NCBI RefSeq assembly: GCF_000379625.1
Contig: NZ_KB903229.1
Span: 104,247 to 168,246 of the forward strand
DNA: 64,000 nucleotides
Origin: Actinomycetospora chiangmaiensis DSM 45062
GTDB lineage: Bacteria > Actinomycetota > Actinomycetes > Mycobacteriales > Pseudonocardiaceae
Direction of reading: 5' to 3'
In this document: piece by piece, positions 34,133 to 41,126 of the stretch
Position numbering within the stretch: position 1 is the stretch's first letter
Layout: every line of letters begins with the position of its first letter
The notes under the pieces: generated by a model
Database searches by the model: none
What the model was told of the DNA's origin: nothing
Seen by the model: only the letters and a program-made list of their open reading frames with translations
Program-made: the position numbers and the translations under genes

Positions 34133-34178
34133 CAGGTGAGCACTCAATGGGGTTATAGGCCCTCTTAGTGCTCACCTG
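34133..34178. terminator. Bidirectional stem-loop with GTGAGCACT arms
   Basis: Outer 12-base arms CAGGTGAGCACT / AGTGCTCACCTG with a few mismatches inside and a TTATAG loop. It separates the three-gene redox operon from the convergent gene at 34193. Same arm sequence as at 10181. Confidence 0.75.
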
Positions 34179-34192
34179 CGCGGCGCGCACCT

Positions 34193-34831
34193 CTAGTTGC
34201 TGATCGCCGGCGACGCGTGCAGGTACGCGGTGCTGGTGACTTGGTCGACCAGGAAGCGGGCGACGTCGGCGCGCGCCATCTCCACGCCGATCGGGTCGAC
34301 GCCGAGGAAGCCCGACCGGATCGGGTTGCCGCCCGGCACGTCGATCGGCGCGAACATGCGGGCGACGGTCCAGTCGAGGTCGGACGTGGTGACGACCTCG
34401 TGGATGCCCTGCACCTCGGCGAGCGCGCCGGGGATGAGGATGCCGATCCCGATCGGCACGAGCCGGTCGAGCAGGCGCGGCCGGTCCCGCGGGTCGGGCA
34501 CGCTCACGGTGACCAGCGAGACCAGTCGCCGCACGTCCGCGGCCTGCATCGCCTTGACGACGTTCCGGGTGCCGTCGGTCAGCGGCGTGTCGGACAGGAA
34601 CGGGTCGATCGGCGGGCCGTAGGCGGTGATCACCGCGTCGGCGCCGTCGACGGCCCGGGCCACGGCGTCGGTGTCCGAGAGCTGGGCCTCGATCACCTCC
34701 ACCGCGTACTGCAGTTCCCCGAGCTTCCCGGGGGAGCGGACGAGGGCGGTGACCTCGTGCCCGTCGGCGAGGAGGTGGCTGACGACGAACCGGCCGACGC
34801 CGCCGGTCGCCCCGAACACGGTGACCTTCAT
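34193..34831 (-). CDS. NAD(P)H-binding protein (NmrA/SDR-like)
   Basis: 212 residues of the atypical SDR group: KVTVFGATGGVGRFVVSHLL, AQLSDTDAVARAVDGADAVITAYG, and a C-terminal FLVDQVTSTAYLHASP. Its ATG overlaps the stop of the MgtE-N/CBS gene by 4 bases (ATGA), so its translation depends on that gene. It has no obvious metal role; possibly a redox sensor or an enzyme riding on the operon. Ribosome site is weak, in line with coupling. Confidence 0.85.
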   Translation of the reverse strand: MKVTVFGATGGVGRFVVSHLLADGHEVTALVRSPGKLGELQYAVEVIEAQLSDTDAVARAVDGADAVITAYGPPIDPFLSDTPLTDGTRNVVKAMQAADVRRLVSLVTVSVPDPRDRPRLLDRLVPIGIGILIPGALAEVQGIHEVVTTSDLDWTVARMFAPIDVPGGNPIRSGFLGVDPIGVEMARADVARFLVDQVTSTAYLHASPAISN

Positions 34832-36156
34832 GGGGAGGGATGGCTCACGGAGGTCGTGTCCAACCGTTCCGTGTCGGGCAGCACACCGGGCGTCGGCAGC
34901 TCGCGGCGCCGCCAGTCGTCCGGGACCGCCGCCTCGAGGGCGTCGTCGACGGTGACCACGCCGAGGACCCGCCCGTCGCCGTCGACCACGGGCAGCGTCA
35001 GCAGGTCGTAGTCGCTCATGAGCACCGCGACCTCGACGACGTCCGCGTCCGCGCGTACCCGCACCGGGTCGGCCTCCGCGACGTCGGCCATCCGCGCCGC
35101 CGGGTCCGCCTGGATGAGGCGCACGAGCGGGACGCTGCCGCACAGCCGGTCGTGGGCGTCGAGGGCGAGCACGGTCGTGAGCACCCCCGGCTGCACCGCC
35201 GACGTCCGAACCCGGTCGAGGGCCTCCGCGACCGACGTCGACCCCGGCACGGCGAGGTGGTCGGGGATCATCAGGCCGCCCGCCGACGTCGGGTTGTACC
35301 CCAGGAGGGCGACGACCTTCGCGCGTCGCGGGGCCGGCAGGAGGTCGAGCACCCGCCGTCGGCGCTCCTGGGACAGGTCCATCAGGGCGTCCGTGGCGTC
35401 GTCGGCGTTCATCCGCGCGAGGACCGAGGCCACGTCGTCGTCGGTGCGGTCGCGGAACAGCCGGGACTGGTCGTCCTCCTCGAGCTCCTCGAAGACGTCG
35501 GCCTCGAGCTCCGGGTCCGCGTGGACGCGGTCGAGCAGCTCGGCCTGCTCGGACCGGGACGCCTCCTCGAGGAGGTCGGCGAGCTGGGGTGCCTTGAGGT
35601 CGCGGAGCCGGTCGAGCGGGGTCCGGGCGAGGACCGAGGGCGCGTGCCCGATGAGGGCCTCGAACGCGACCCAGTCGCGGCAGCGGGCGCCGTCGTCGTC
35701 GGTGACCGGGACGGGACCGGGGAGCAGCCTTCCCAACGCACGCCGCCACCAGGCGCGGGGGCGGACGTCGACCCCGACGAGGGTGGCGGCCGCCGGCGTG
35801 ACGGCGAGCTCCAGATCCCAGGCGGTGACGAGCGCCGCGGCGGGGATGTCGATGAGGCGGTGCCCGAGGATGTCCTGGCGCAGCAGCACCTCGCCGTCGC
35901 GGCGGGCGAAGGGCCGCAGGTCGAGCCGATCCCCGCGCAGGGCGAGATCGGTGGCGCTCCAGTCGACGACCTCCTCGGCGGGCAGGAACAGCCGGTGGCC
36001 GCCGACGTCGGCGACGAGCCCGGTCACGGCCGGGTGGTCGTGTCCGCTGAGCCGGACGATCACGTCGGCGACGCGACCGAGGTGCTGGTCGTGGGTGCCC
36101 CGAACCGGGCGCCCGAGGAGGTCGTGCAGGGATCGGTTCCGGACCGGCTGGGACAT
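34828..36156 (-). CDS. Soluble MgtE-N / CBS domain protein with PRC-barrel
   Basis: 442 residues without membrane segments. Order: PRC-barrel-like N-terminus (about 10-80; LHDLLGRPVRGTHDQHLGRVADVIVRL), a second barrel to about 140, an MgtE-N superhelical domain (about 165-290; LADLLEEASRSEQAELLDRVHADPELEADVFEELEEDDQ), and two CBS motifs (about 300-425). MgtE channels use exactly these cytosolic parts to sense Mg2+, but here the membrane pore is missing. ATG 36156 has GGAAGGAAG upstream; a start at 36189 overlapping the Nramp stop (ATGA) is an alternative. It lies immediately downstream of an Nramp-type transporter and is likely its Mg2+-sensing regulatory partner. Confidence 0.85.
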   Translation of the reverse strand: MSQPVRNRSLHDLLGRPVRGTHDQHLGRVADVIVRLSGHDHPAVTGLVADVGGHRLFLPAEEVVDWSATDLALRGDRLDLRPFARRDGEVLLRQDILGHRLIDIPAAALVTAWDLELAVTPAAATLVGVDVRPRAWWRRALGRLLPGPVPVTDDDGARCRDWVAFEALIGHAPSVLARTPLDRLRDLKAPQLADLLEEASRSEQAELLDRVHADPELEADVFEELEEDDQSRLFRDRTDDDVASVLARMNADDATDALMDLSQERRRRVLDLLPAPRRAKVVALLGYNPTSAGGLMIPDHLAVPGSTSVAEALDRVRTSAVQPGVLTTVLALDAHDRLCGSVPLVRLIQADPAARMADVAEADPVRVRADADVVEVAVLMSDYDLLTLPVVDGDGRVLGVVTVDDALEAAVPDDWRRRELPTPGVLPDTERLDTTSVSHPSP

Positions 36157-36185
36157 GGTGCTTCCTTCCGGGGTCGGTGCGGGGC

Positions 36186-37829
36186 TCATGACGCGAGGGC
36201 GAGCTGGACGATGCGGACGACGACCATCCCGACGGCGACGACGAGGTAGCCGCGGAGCACGGTCAGCCCGAGCCGGCGCCCGCGGGAGAGTTCCGGGCGG
36301 GTGAGCAGGGCGAGCGGAGGCATGCGCCAGGTGGTCCGGTCGGCCGTCACCACCTCGGGCCGCGCCGCGCCCGACCGGCGACGGACCGCGAGGACGAGGG
36401 CCACCAGCCCGACGAGCACCGCGAGGCCCCCGCCCGCCCCGAGGATCATCAGGATGGCGCCCGCGGTGATGTCGGGGAACACGACGGCCGCGGTCAGGAC
36501 GATCGAGAGCAGCACCAGCACCGCGATGACGACGACGGTGAACAGGTTCCGCACCCGGCCGTTGACCCACGGCCCGAGGACCTCGCGGTCGTTGCAGAGC
36601 AGGAGCAGGAAGACGCTCGCGGAGGGCAGCAGGACGCCGGCGAGGGTCTGCACGCCCTCGGTGAGCAGGCCGAGCGGGCTGCCCGGGATCACCACGACGA
36701 CGGCGGCGAGCACGAGGATGCCCGCGAACACCGCGTAGAAGCCCTTGGCCTCGCGGACCCCGCGGTGCAGCGAGTGCTTCAGCCCGAGGACGTCGCCGAT
36801 CGCGTAGGCGGTGGCCAGCGAGACCGCGGCGGCCCCGATGATGGAGGCGTCGATGAGGGCGAGCGCGAACATCACGCCCGCGGCCGGGCCGACGTAGCGC
36901 CCGAGGCCGTCGGCCACCCCGCCCGCGTCGGTGAAGGCGCCGAACTCCGGCTGTCCGGCGAAGGCCGTCGTCGTGAAGGCCATCATCGCCCCGGCGCCGA
37001 TCACCACGATGACGATGCCGATCCACAGGTCGGCCTTCTCGTAGCCCATGAAACGGGGCGTGATCCGCTTGTCGATCACGTAGGACTGCTGGAAGAACAG
37101 CTGCCACGGCGCCACGGTGGTCCCGACGATGCCGATGATCAGCAGCATCACGGTCGACAGCTCGCCACCGGGCAGGCCGGGCACCACGAAGTCGCGGGCG
37201 AGCTGCCCGATCGGCGGGTGCGCCATGACGAGGATCGGGATCAGCAGCACGTTCCCGACGACGAGCACCAGGCAGACCCGCTCGAAGCGGCGGAAGCTGC
37301 CGGTGGAGGCCGCCGCGACGACGACGACGGCGGCGACGAGCACCCCGGGCACGGTCGGGAGCCCGAGGTAGGACAGCCCGAGGCTGATGCCGATGAACTC
37401 GGTGACGATCGTCAGGCCGTTGAGCAGGAACAGGTCGATGACGCTGAACGCGCCCCAGAACCGGCCGAAGCGCTCCAGGATGAGCCGGGCGTGCCCGACG
37501 CCGGTGACGGCGCCGAGGCGCAGCACCATCTCCTGGTTGAGGTAGAGCACGGGGACGAGCAGGAGCAGCGTCCAGAGCAGGCTCGTGCCGTAGTTCTGCC
37601 CGGCCTGGGTGTAGGTGCCGAAGGCGCCCGCGTCGTTGTCGCCGACCATGACGATGAGGCCGGGGCCGACGATGGCGACGAGGGTCCTGAGGCGGGCGGG
37701 CAGGGTGGCCCGCGCGCCGGTGTCGTCGAGGCGGACGGTGCCGAGCGCACCGTGGATGTCGCCGAGGTGGGCGTCGTCGAGGACGGCGCTCTCGGAGCGG
37801 CCGCGGTCGGTCGGGGTGGGCGTGGCCAT
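36186..37829 (-). CDS. Nramp-related divalent metal transporter (Mg2+-type site)
   Basis: 547 residues with about 11 membrane segments. The TM1 motif that is DPGN in Nramp/MntH reads D66-A-G-A (GDNDAGAFG), and the TM6 Met-Pro-His reads A240-P-W (GTTVAPWQ). Loss of the TM6 methionine is the hallmark reported for Nramp-related magnesium transporters, so Mg2+ rather than Mn2+/Fe2+ is the likely cargo. The gene is followed by the MgtE-N/CBS protein and preceded by a copy of an operator-like sequence found before arsR. Direction (uptake) is inferred from the family. Confidence 0.85.
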   Translation of the reverse strand: MATPTPTDRGRSESAVLDDAHLGDIHGALGTVRLDDTGARATLPARLRTLVAIVGPGLIVMVGDNDAGAFGTYTQAGQNYGTSLLWTLLLLVPVLYLNQEMVLRLGAVTGVGHARLILERFGRFWGAFSVIDLFLLNGLTIVTEFIGISLGLSYLGLPTVPGVLVAAVVVVAAASTGSFRRFERVCLVLVVGNVLLIPILVMAHPPIGQLARDFVVPGLPGGELSTVMLLIIGIVGTTVAPWQLFFQQSYVIDKRITPRFMGYEKADLWIGIVIVVIGAGAMMAFTTTAFAGQPEFGAFTDAGGVADGLGRYVGPAAGVMFALALIDASIIGAAAVSLATAYAIGDVLGLKHSLHRGVREAKGFYAVFAGILVLAAVVVVIPGSPLGLLTEGVQTLAGVLLPSASVFLLLLCNDREVLGPWVNGRVRNLFTVVVIAVLVLLSIVLTAAVVFPDITAGAILMILGAGGGLAVLVGLVALVLAVRRRSGAARPEVVTADRTTWRMPPLALLTRPELSRGRRLGLTVLRGYLVVAVGMVVVRIVQLALAS

Positions 37830-37849
37830 GGGTCAACTCGCTCTCATGG

Positions 37850-37865
37850 TCATACAATCGTTTGA
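37850..37865. promoter_or_regulatory. Operator-like site upstream of the Nramp-related gene
   Basis: On the minus strand reads TCAAACGATTGTATGA, sharing TCAAACGAT and GTATGA with the site before arsR at 40726. TATGAC at its end may serve as a -10 box, 18 bases before the ATG at 37829. Confidence 0.5.
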
Positions 37866-37901
37866 ACGTAGGTCGGGGAGACGGGCGCGGATGCGGGTGG
37901 A

Positions 37902-40490
37902 CTAGAGCCAGCGGCCCCGGCGTCGCAGGTGTAGGGCCTTGAGCGCCTGGGCGAGCACGGCGTAACCGAGCACCACGGCGGCGATCCAGAGCAGGTAGAC
38001 CGGCGGCGGGCCCTGGAGGGACAGCGCGCCGGCCAGGGGACTGAAGGTGAGGACGAGGCCCGCCGCCGCGACGGCGCCGGCGGCGAGGACCACCGGGCGC
38101 CGGGGGAGGCGGCGCCACGGTCGCCCGCGGGTGCGCAGCACCAGCACGATCGCGAGCTGGGTGAGCAGTCCCTCGACGAACCAGCCGGCCCGGAAGACCT
38201 CGGGCGTGCCGCCGGCGTCGAGGCCCCACCAGAGCACGCCGAAGGTGGCGAGGTCGAACAGCGAGCTCAGCGGCCCGAACACCAGCATGAAGCGGACCAG
38301 CTCGGAGGTGTCCCAGCGGCGGGGTCGCGCGGTGTACTCGGGGTCGACCCGGTCCCACGGCAGGGCGAGCTGGGCGGCGTCGTAGAGCAGGTTCTGCACC
38401 ACGAGCTGCAGCGGGAGCAGGGGGAGGAACGGCAGCAGGACGGCGGCGGCGACGAGCGTCAGCACGTTGCCGAAGTTCGAGCTCGCCGTGATCGTGACGT
38501 ACTTCAGCGTGTTGCCGAGCGTGCGGCGGCCCTCGACCACCCCGGCGGCGAGCACGGCGAGGTCCGGGTCGGTCAGGACGAGGTCGGCGGCCCGCTTGGC
38601 CGCCGGGGTCGCGGAGTCGGGTGCGATGCCGACGTCGGCGATCCGCAGGGCGGGGGCGTCGTTGACCCCGTCGCCGACGAAGCCGACGACCCGGCCGCGG
38701 GCCCGCAACGCGCTGACGACCCGGACCTTGTGGGCCGGGGTGACGCGGGCGAACACCCGCGCCCGCTCCAGCACGCGTGCGAGCCGGGCGTCGTCGAGCG
38801 CGTCGAGCTCCTCGCCGACGACGACGTCGGTGGCGGGGATGCCCGCCTGGTTCGCCACCCGTGCCGCGACGTGGCGGTTGTCCCCGGTGAGCAGGAGGAC
38901 CTCGACCCCGTGCGCGGCGAGCCCCCGGACCGTGGCCGGGGCGCTCTCGCGCACCGGGTCGACGAACCCGACGAAGCCGACGAGGATCAGGTCCTGCTCG
39001 TCGGCCTCGGAGACCTCGCCCAGCCGGGGGAGCCGCCGCGCGGCCACCGCGAGCAGGCGCAGCCCCTGGTCGGCGTGGGCGCGCGCGAGGTCGTCCGCGG
39101 CGAGCCGGCTCCCGCGGTCGAGCTCGAGCGCGTCACCCGCGAGGCGGACGTGCGAGCAGCGCGGGAGCACCTCGTCCGGGTCGCCCTTGGTGATCATCAG
39201 GCGCTCGCCGTCGTGGCGGCGCACGACCACCGACGACCGGCGCCGCACCTGGTCGAACCCGATCTCGTCCACCGGGCTGTAGAGCGTCTCGTCGAGGGTG
39301 TCCGTCGGGTCGGCCAGCTGCTCGAGCACGGCCTCGTCGAGCCGGCCCGCCGGCGCGATCTGACACCGGACGGCGAGGACGGCGTACGCCGCCGCCTCGT
39401 CGTCGGGACGGCCACGGGGGTCGATGCTGTGCGTCGCGACGAGCCGCTCCTCGGTGAGCGTCCCGGTCTTGTCCACGCACACGACGTCGGCCGCGCCGAG
39501 GTCCTGCACCGCGTTCAGCCGGGTCACGATCACGTGGGCGCGCGCGAGCCGGCGGGCGCCCCGCGCGAGGGTGGTCGTCACGACGACCGGGAGCATCTCC
39601 GGCGTCAGGCCCACCGCCACCGCCGTGGCGAACAGCAGGGCCTGCTCCCAGTCCCCGGTCACCGTGCCGTTGACGGCGAGCACGATCGGGACCAGCACGA
39701 GCATGAAGCGCACGAGCGTGCGGCTGACGTCGCGGACCCCGCGGTCGAACGACGACTCGGGGCGCTCCCGCGCGGCCCGGCGCGCCAGGGCCCCGGAGTA
39801 GGTGGCCGCGCCCACGGCGACGACGACGGCCGTCGCGGTCCCGGCGACCACCTCGGAGCCGGCCAGGCAGAGCACGGCGGAGTCCTCGGGCCCGCCCTCG
39901 GGCGTCCCGGTCGCCGCCTTCGCCACCGGCAGGCTCTCCCCGGTGAGCACGGCCTGGTCGACGAACAGGTCGGCGCTGGTGAGGAGCCGCAGGTCTGCGG
40001 GGACGACGTCCCCGGGGGCGAGCAGGACCACGTCGCCGGGCACGACGTCCGCGAGCGGGACCTCCCGGGCGAACGGGTCGGCGTCGGCGTCGGCCCGGCG
40101 GCGGACGGTCACGGTGGTCACCACACGGGACCCGACCGCGCGCACCGCCCGGTCGGAGCGGACCTGCTGCCACCGGCGCAGGGCCACCGAGGCCAGGACC
40201 GTCGCGGTCACCGTGACGGCGCCACGGACGTCCCCGACGAGGACGAACACGACGGCGAGCCCGGAGAGCAGGGCCACGAACGGGCTGCGGACCGCGCTCC
40301 ACGTCGCCCCGAGGGCGGACGGGCGCGGGTCGAGGTCGACGGCGTTCTCGCCGTGGGTGTCCTGCCGCCGGGCGGCCTCGGCCTCGGTGAGGCCGTGCGG
40401 TCCGGTGTCGAGGGTGCGCAGCACCTCGAACGCCGACGCGGTCGCGGCGTGGGTGAGGGCGGCGGTGTCGGGCAGCGTGCCGGTGGGCAT
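37902..40490 (-). CDS. mgtA: Magnesium-translocating P-type ATPase (MgtA/MgtB type)
   Basis: 862 residues. Motifs: TGES (VLTGESLPVAK), GLTPEMLPVVV in TM4 (the P3B Mg2+-ATPase signature), phosphorylation site DKTGTLTE, TGDNRHVA and GDGVNDAPAL, and NLLYDAAQLALPWDRVD in TM6, typical of MgtA. Imports Mg2+ when magnesium is low. ATG 40490 has AGGGA 8 bases upstream. A small leader ORF with a strong ribosome site lies 76-153 bases upstream in the same direction. The divergent arsR gene begins 285 bases away. No M-box riboswitch pattern is evident. Confidence 0.93.
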   Translation of the reverse strand: MPTGTLPDTAALTHAATASAFEVLRTLDTGPHGLTEAEAARRQDTHGENAVDLDPRPSALGATWSAVRSPFVALLSGLAVVFVLVGDVRGAVTVTATVLASVALRRWQQVRSDRAVRAVGSRVVTTVTVRRRADADADPFAREVPLADVVPGDVVLLAPGDVVPADLRLLTSADLFVDQAVLTGESLPVAKAATGTPEGGPEDSAVLCLAGSEVVAGTATAVVVAVGAATYSGALARRAARERPESSFDRGVRDVSRTLVRFMLVLVPIVLAVNGTVTGDWEQALLFATAVAVGLTPEMLPVVVTTTLARGARRLARAHVIVTRLNAVQDLGAADVVCVDKTGTLTEERLVATHSIDPRGRPDDEAAAYAVLAVRCQIAPAGRLDEAVLEQLADPTDTLDETLYSPVDEIGFDQVRRRSSVVVRRHDGERLMITKGDPDEVLPRCSHVRLAGDALELDRGSRLAADDLARAHADQGLRLLAVAARRLPRLGEVSEADEQDLILVGFVGFVDPVRESAPATVRGLAAHGVEVLLLTGDNRHVAARVANQAGIPATDVVVGEELDALDDARLARVLERARVFARVTPAHKVRVVSALRARGRVVGFVGDGVNDAPALRIADVGIAPDSATPAAKRAADLVLTDPDLAVLAAGVVEGRRTLGNTLKYVTITASSNFGNVLTLVAAAVLLPFLPLLPLQLVVQNLLYDAAQLALPWDRVDPEYTARPRRWDTSELVRFMLVFGPLSSLFDLATFGVLWWGLDAGGTPEVFRAGWFVEGLLTQLAIVLVLRTRGRPWRRLPRRPVVLAAGAVAAAGLVLTFSPLAGALSLQGPPPVYLLWIAAVVLGYAVLAQALKALHLRRRGRWL

Positions 40491-40565
40491 GGTCGGTCCC
40501 TGTCGCTGGTCGAGCGGATCGGGGGCGTGCCACCACGCGGGACGACCGGGCACCTGGCGGCCCCG

Positions 40566-40643
40566 TCAGGGCCGGGCGGTCCGGTCGCCCGCGCGGCGGC
40601 CCGGACTTCCGGTGGGATCCGTGGCGTCGGACAGATCGGTCAT
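40566..40643 (-). CDS. Putative mgtA leader peptide (25 residues)
   Basis: A short ORF from ATG 40643 to TGA 40566, preceded by a near-perfect ribosome site AGGAGGTGAG 6 bases away, much stronger than that of mgtA itself. The peptide begins MTDLSDATDPTGSPGRR and ends RTARP, with Asp at 3, 6, 9 and Pro at 10 and 14. Asp/Pro-containing leaders regulate mgtA in enterobacteria by Mg2+-sensitive translation. GC-rich potential stems (GGGCCG with CGGCCC) overlap the ORF. Whether it works as an attenuator is inference; its existence as a translated ORF is supported by the ribosome site. Confidence 0.55.
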   Translation of the reverse strand: MTDLSDATDPTGSPGRRAGDRTARP

Positions 40644-40725
40644 GCGGGCTCACCTCCTCGGGTCGGGACCGGACACGTCGCCGGACGACGACGGCGATCA
40701 GTAGACCCCCGCGTCCCTCGAACAG

Positions 40726-40748
40726 TCAAACGATCGTGCAAGTATGAT
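40726..40748 (+). promoter_or_regulatory. arsR promoter with overlapping operator
   Basis: TCAAACGATCGTGCAAGTATGA ends in the -10-like hexamer TATGAT (40743-40748). It contains the 8-base palindrome ACGATCGT. It shares TCAAACGAT and GTATGA with the site before the Nramp-related gene, so a common regulator, probably the ArsR encoded next door, may bind both. Confidence 0.55.
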
Positions 40749-40775
40749 GACTCACGTCGTCTCCAGGAGGTGCGC

Positions 40776-41126
40776 ATGGCCCCACCGGGACCGGGCGAGC
40801 GGCCGGACCCGGCCGTCGTCCAGGACGCGGCCGGGACCTTCGGGCTCCTCGCCGCCACCGTGCGGGTGGAGCTCGTGTGGCTGCTCGCGCACGGCGAGCG
40901 CGACGTGGGCACGCTGGCGGAGCTCACCGGACAGTCGGTCGCCACCGTCAGCCACCACCTCGGCAAGCTGCGCCTCGCGGGCCTCGTGAGCGCGCGACGC
41001 GAGGGCAAGTACCAGGTCTACGCGGTCGACGACCCGCACGTGGTCGAGCTGGTGCGCGGCGCCGTCGCCCACCACGAGGACCTGCGGCGGACCCCGCCCG
41101 TCCGCCGGCGTCGCCGTGGTGCTTGA
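40776..41126 (+). CDS. ArsR/SmtB-family metal-responsive repressor
   Basis: 116 residues with a winged helix (TLAELTGQSVATVSHHLGKLRLAGLVSARREGKYQVYAV). The C-terminal alpha-5 helix carries D86-x-H88-x10-H99-x2-D102, the spacing of the alpha-5 metal site of SmtB, CzrA and NmtR, and there are no cysteines. It could thus sense Zn, Ni, Co or Mn. AGGAGG lies 5 bases before ATG 40776. It is divergent from mgtA and shares an operator-like sequence with the Nramp-related gene, so it may be the regulator of the magnesium module. The LCP gene starts inside its last 11 bases. Confidence 0.88.
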   Translation: MAPPGPGERPDPAVVQDAAGTFGLLAATVRVELVWLLAHGERDVGTLAELTGQSVATVSHHLGKLRLAGLVSARREGKYQVYAVDDPHVVELVRGAVAHHEDLRRTPPVRRRRRGA

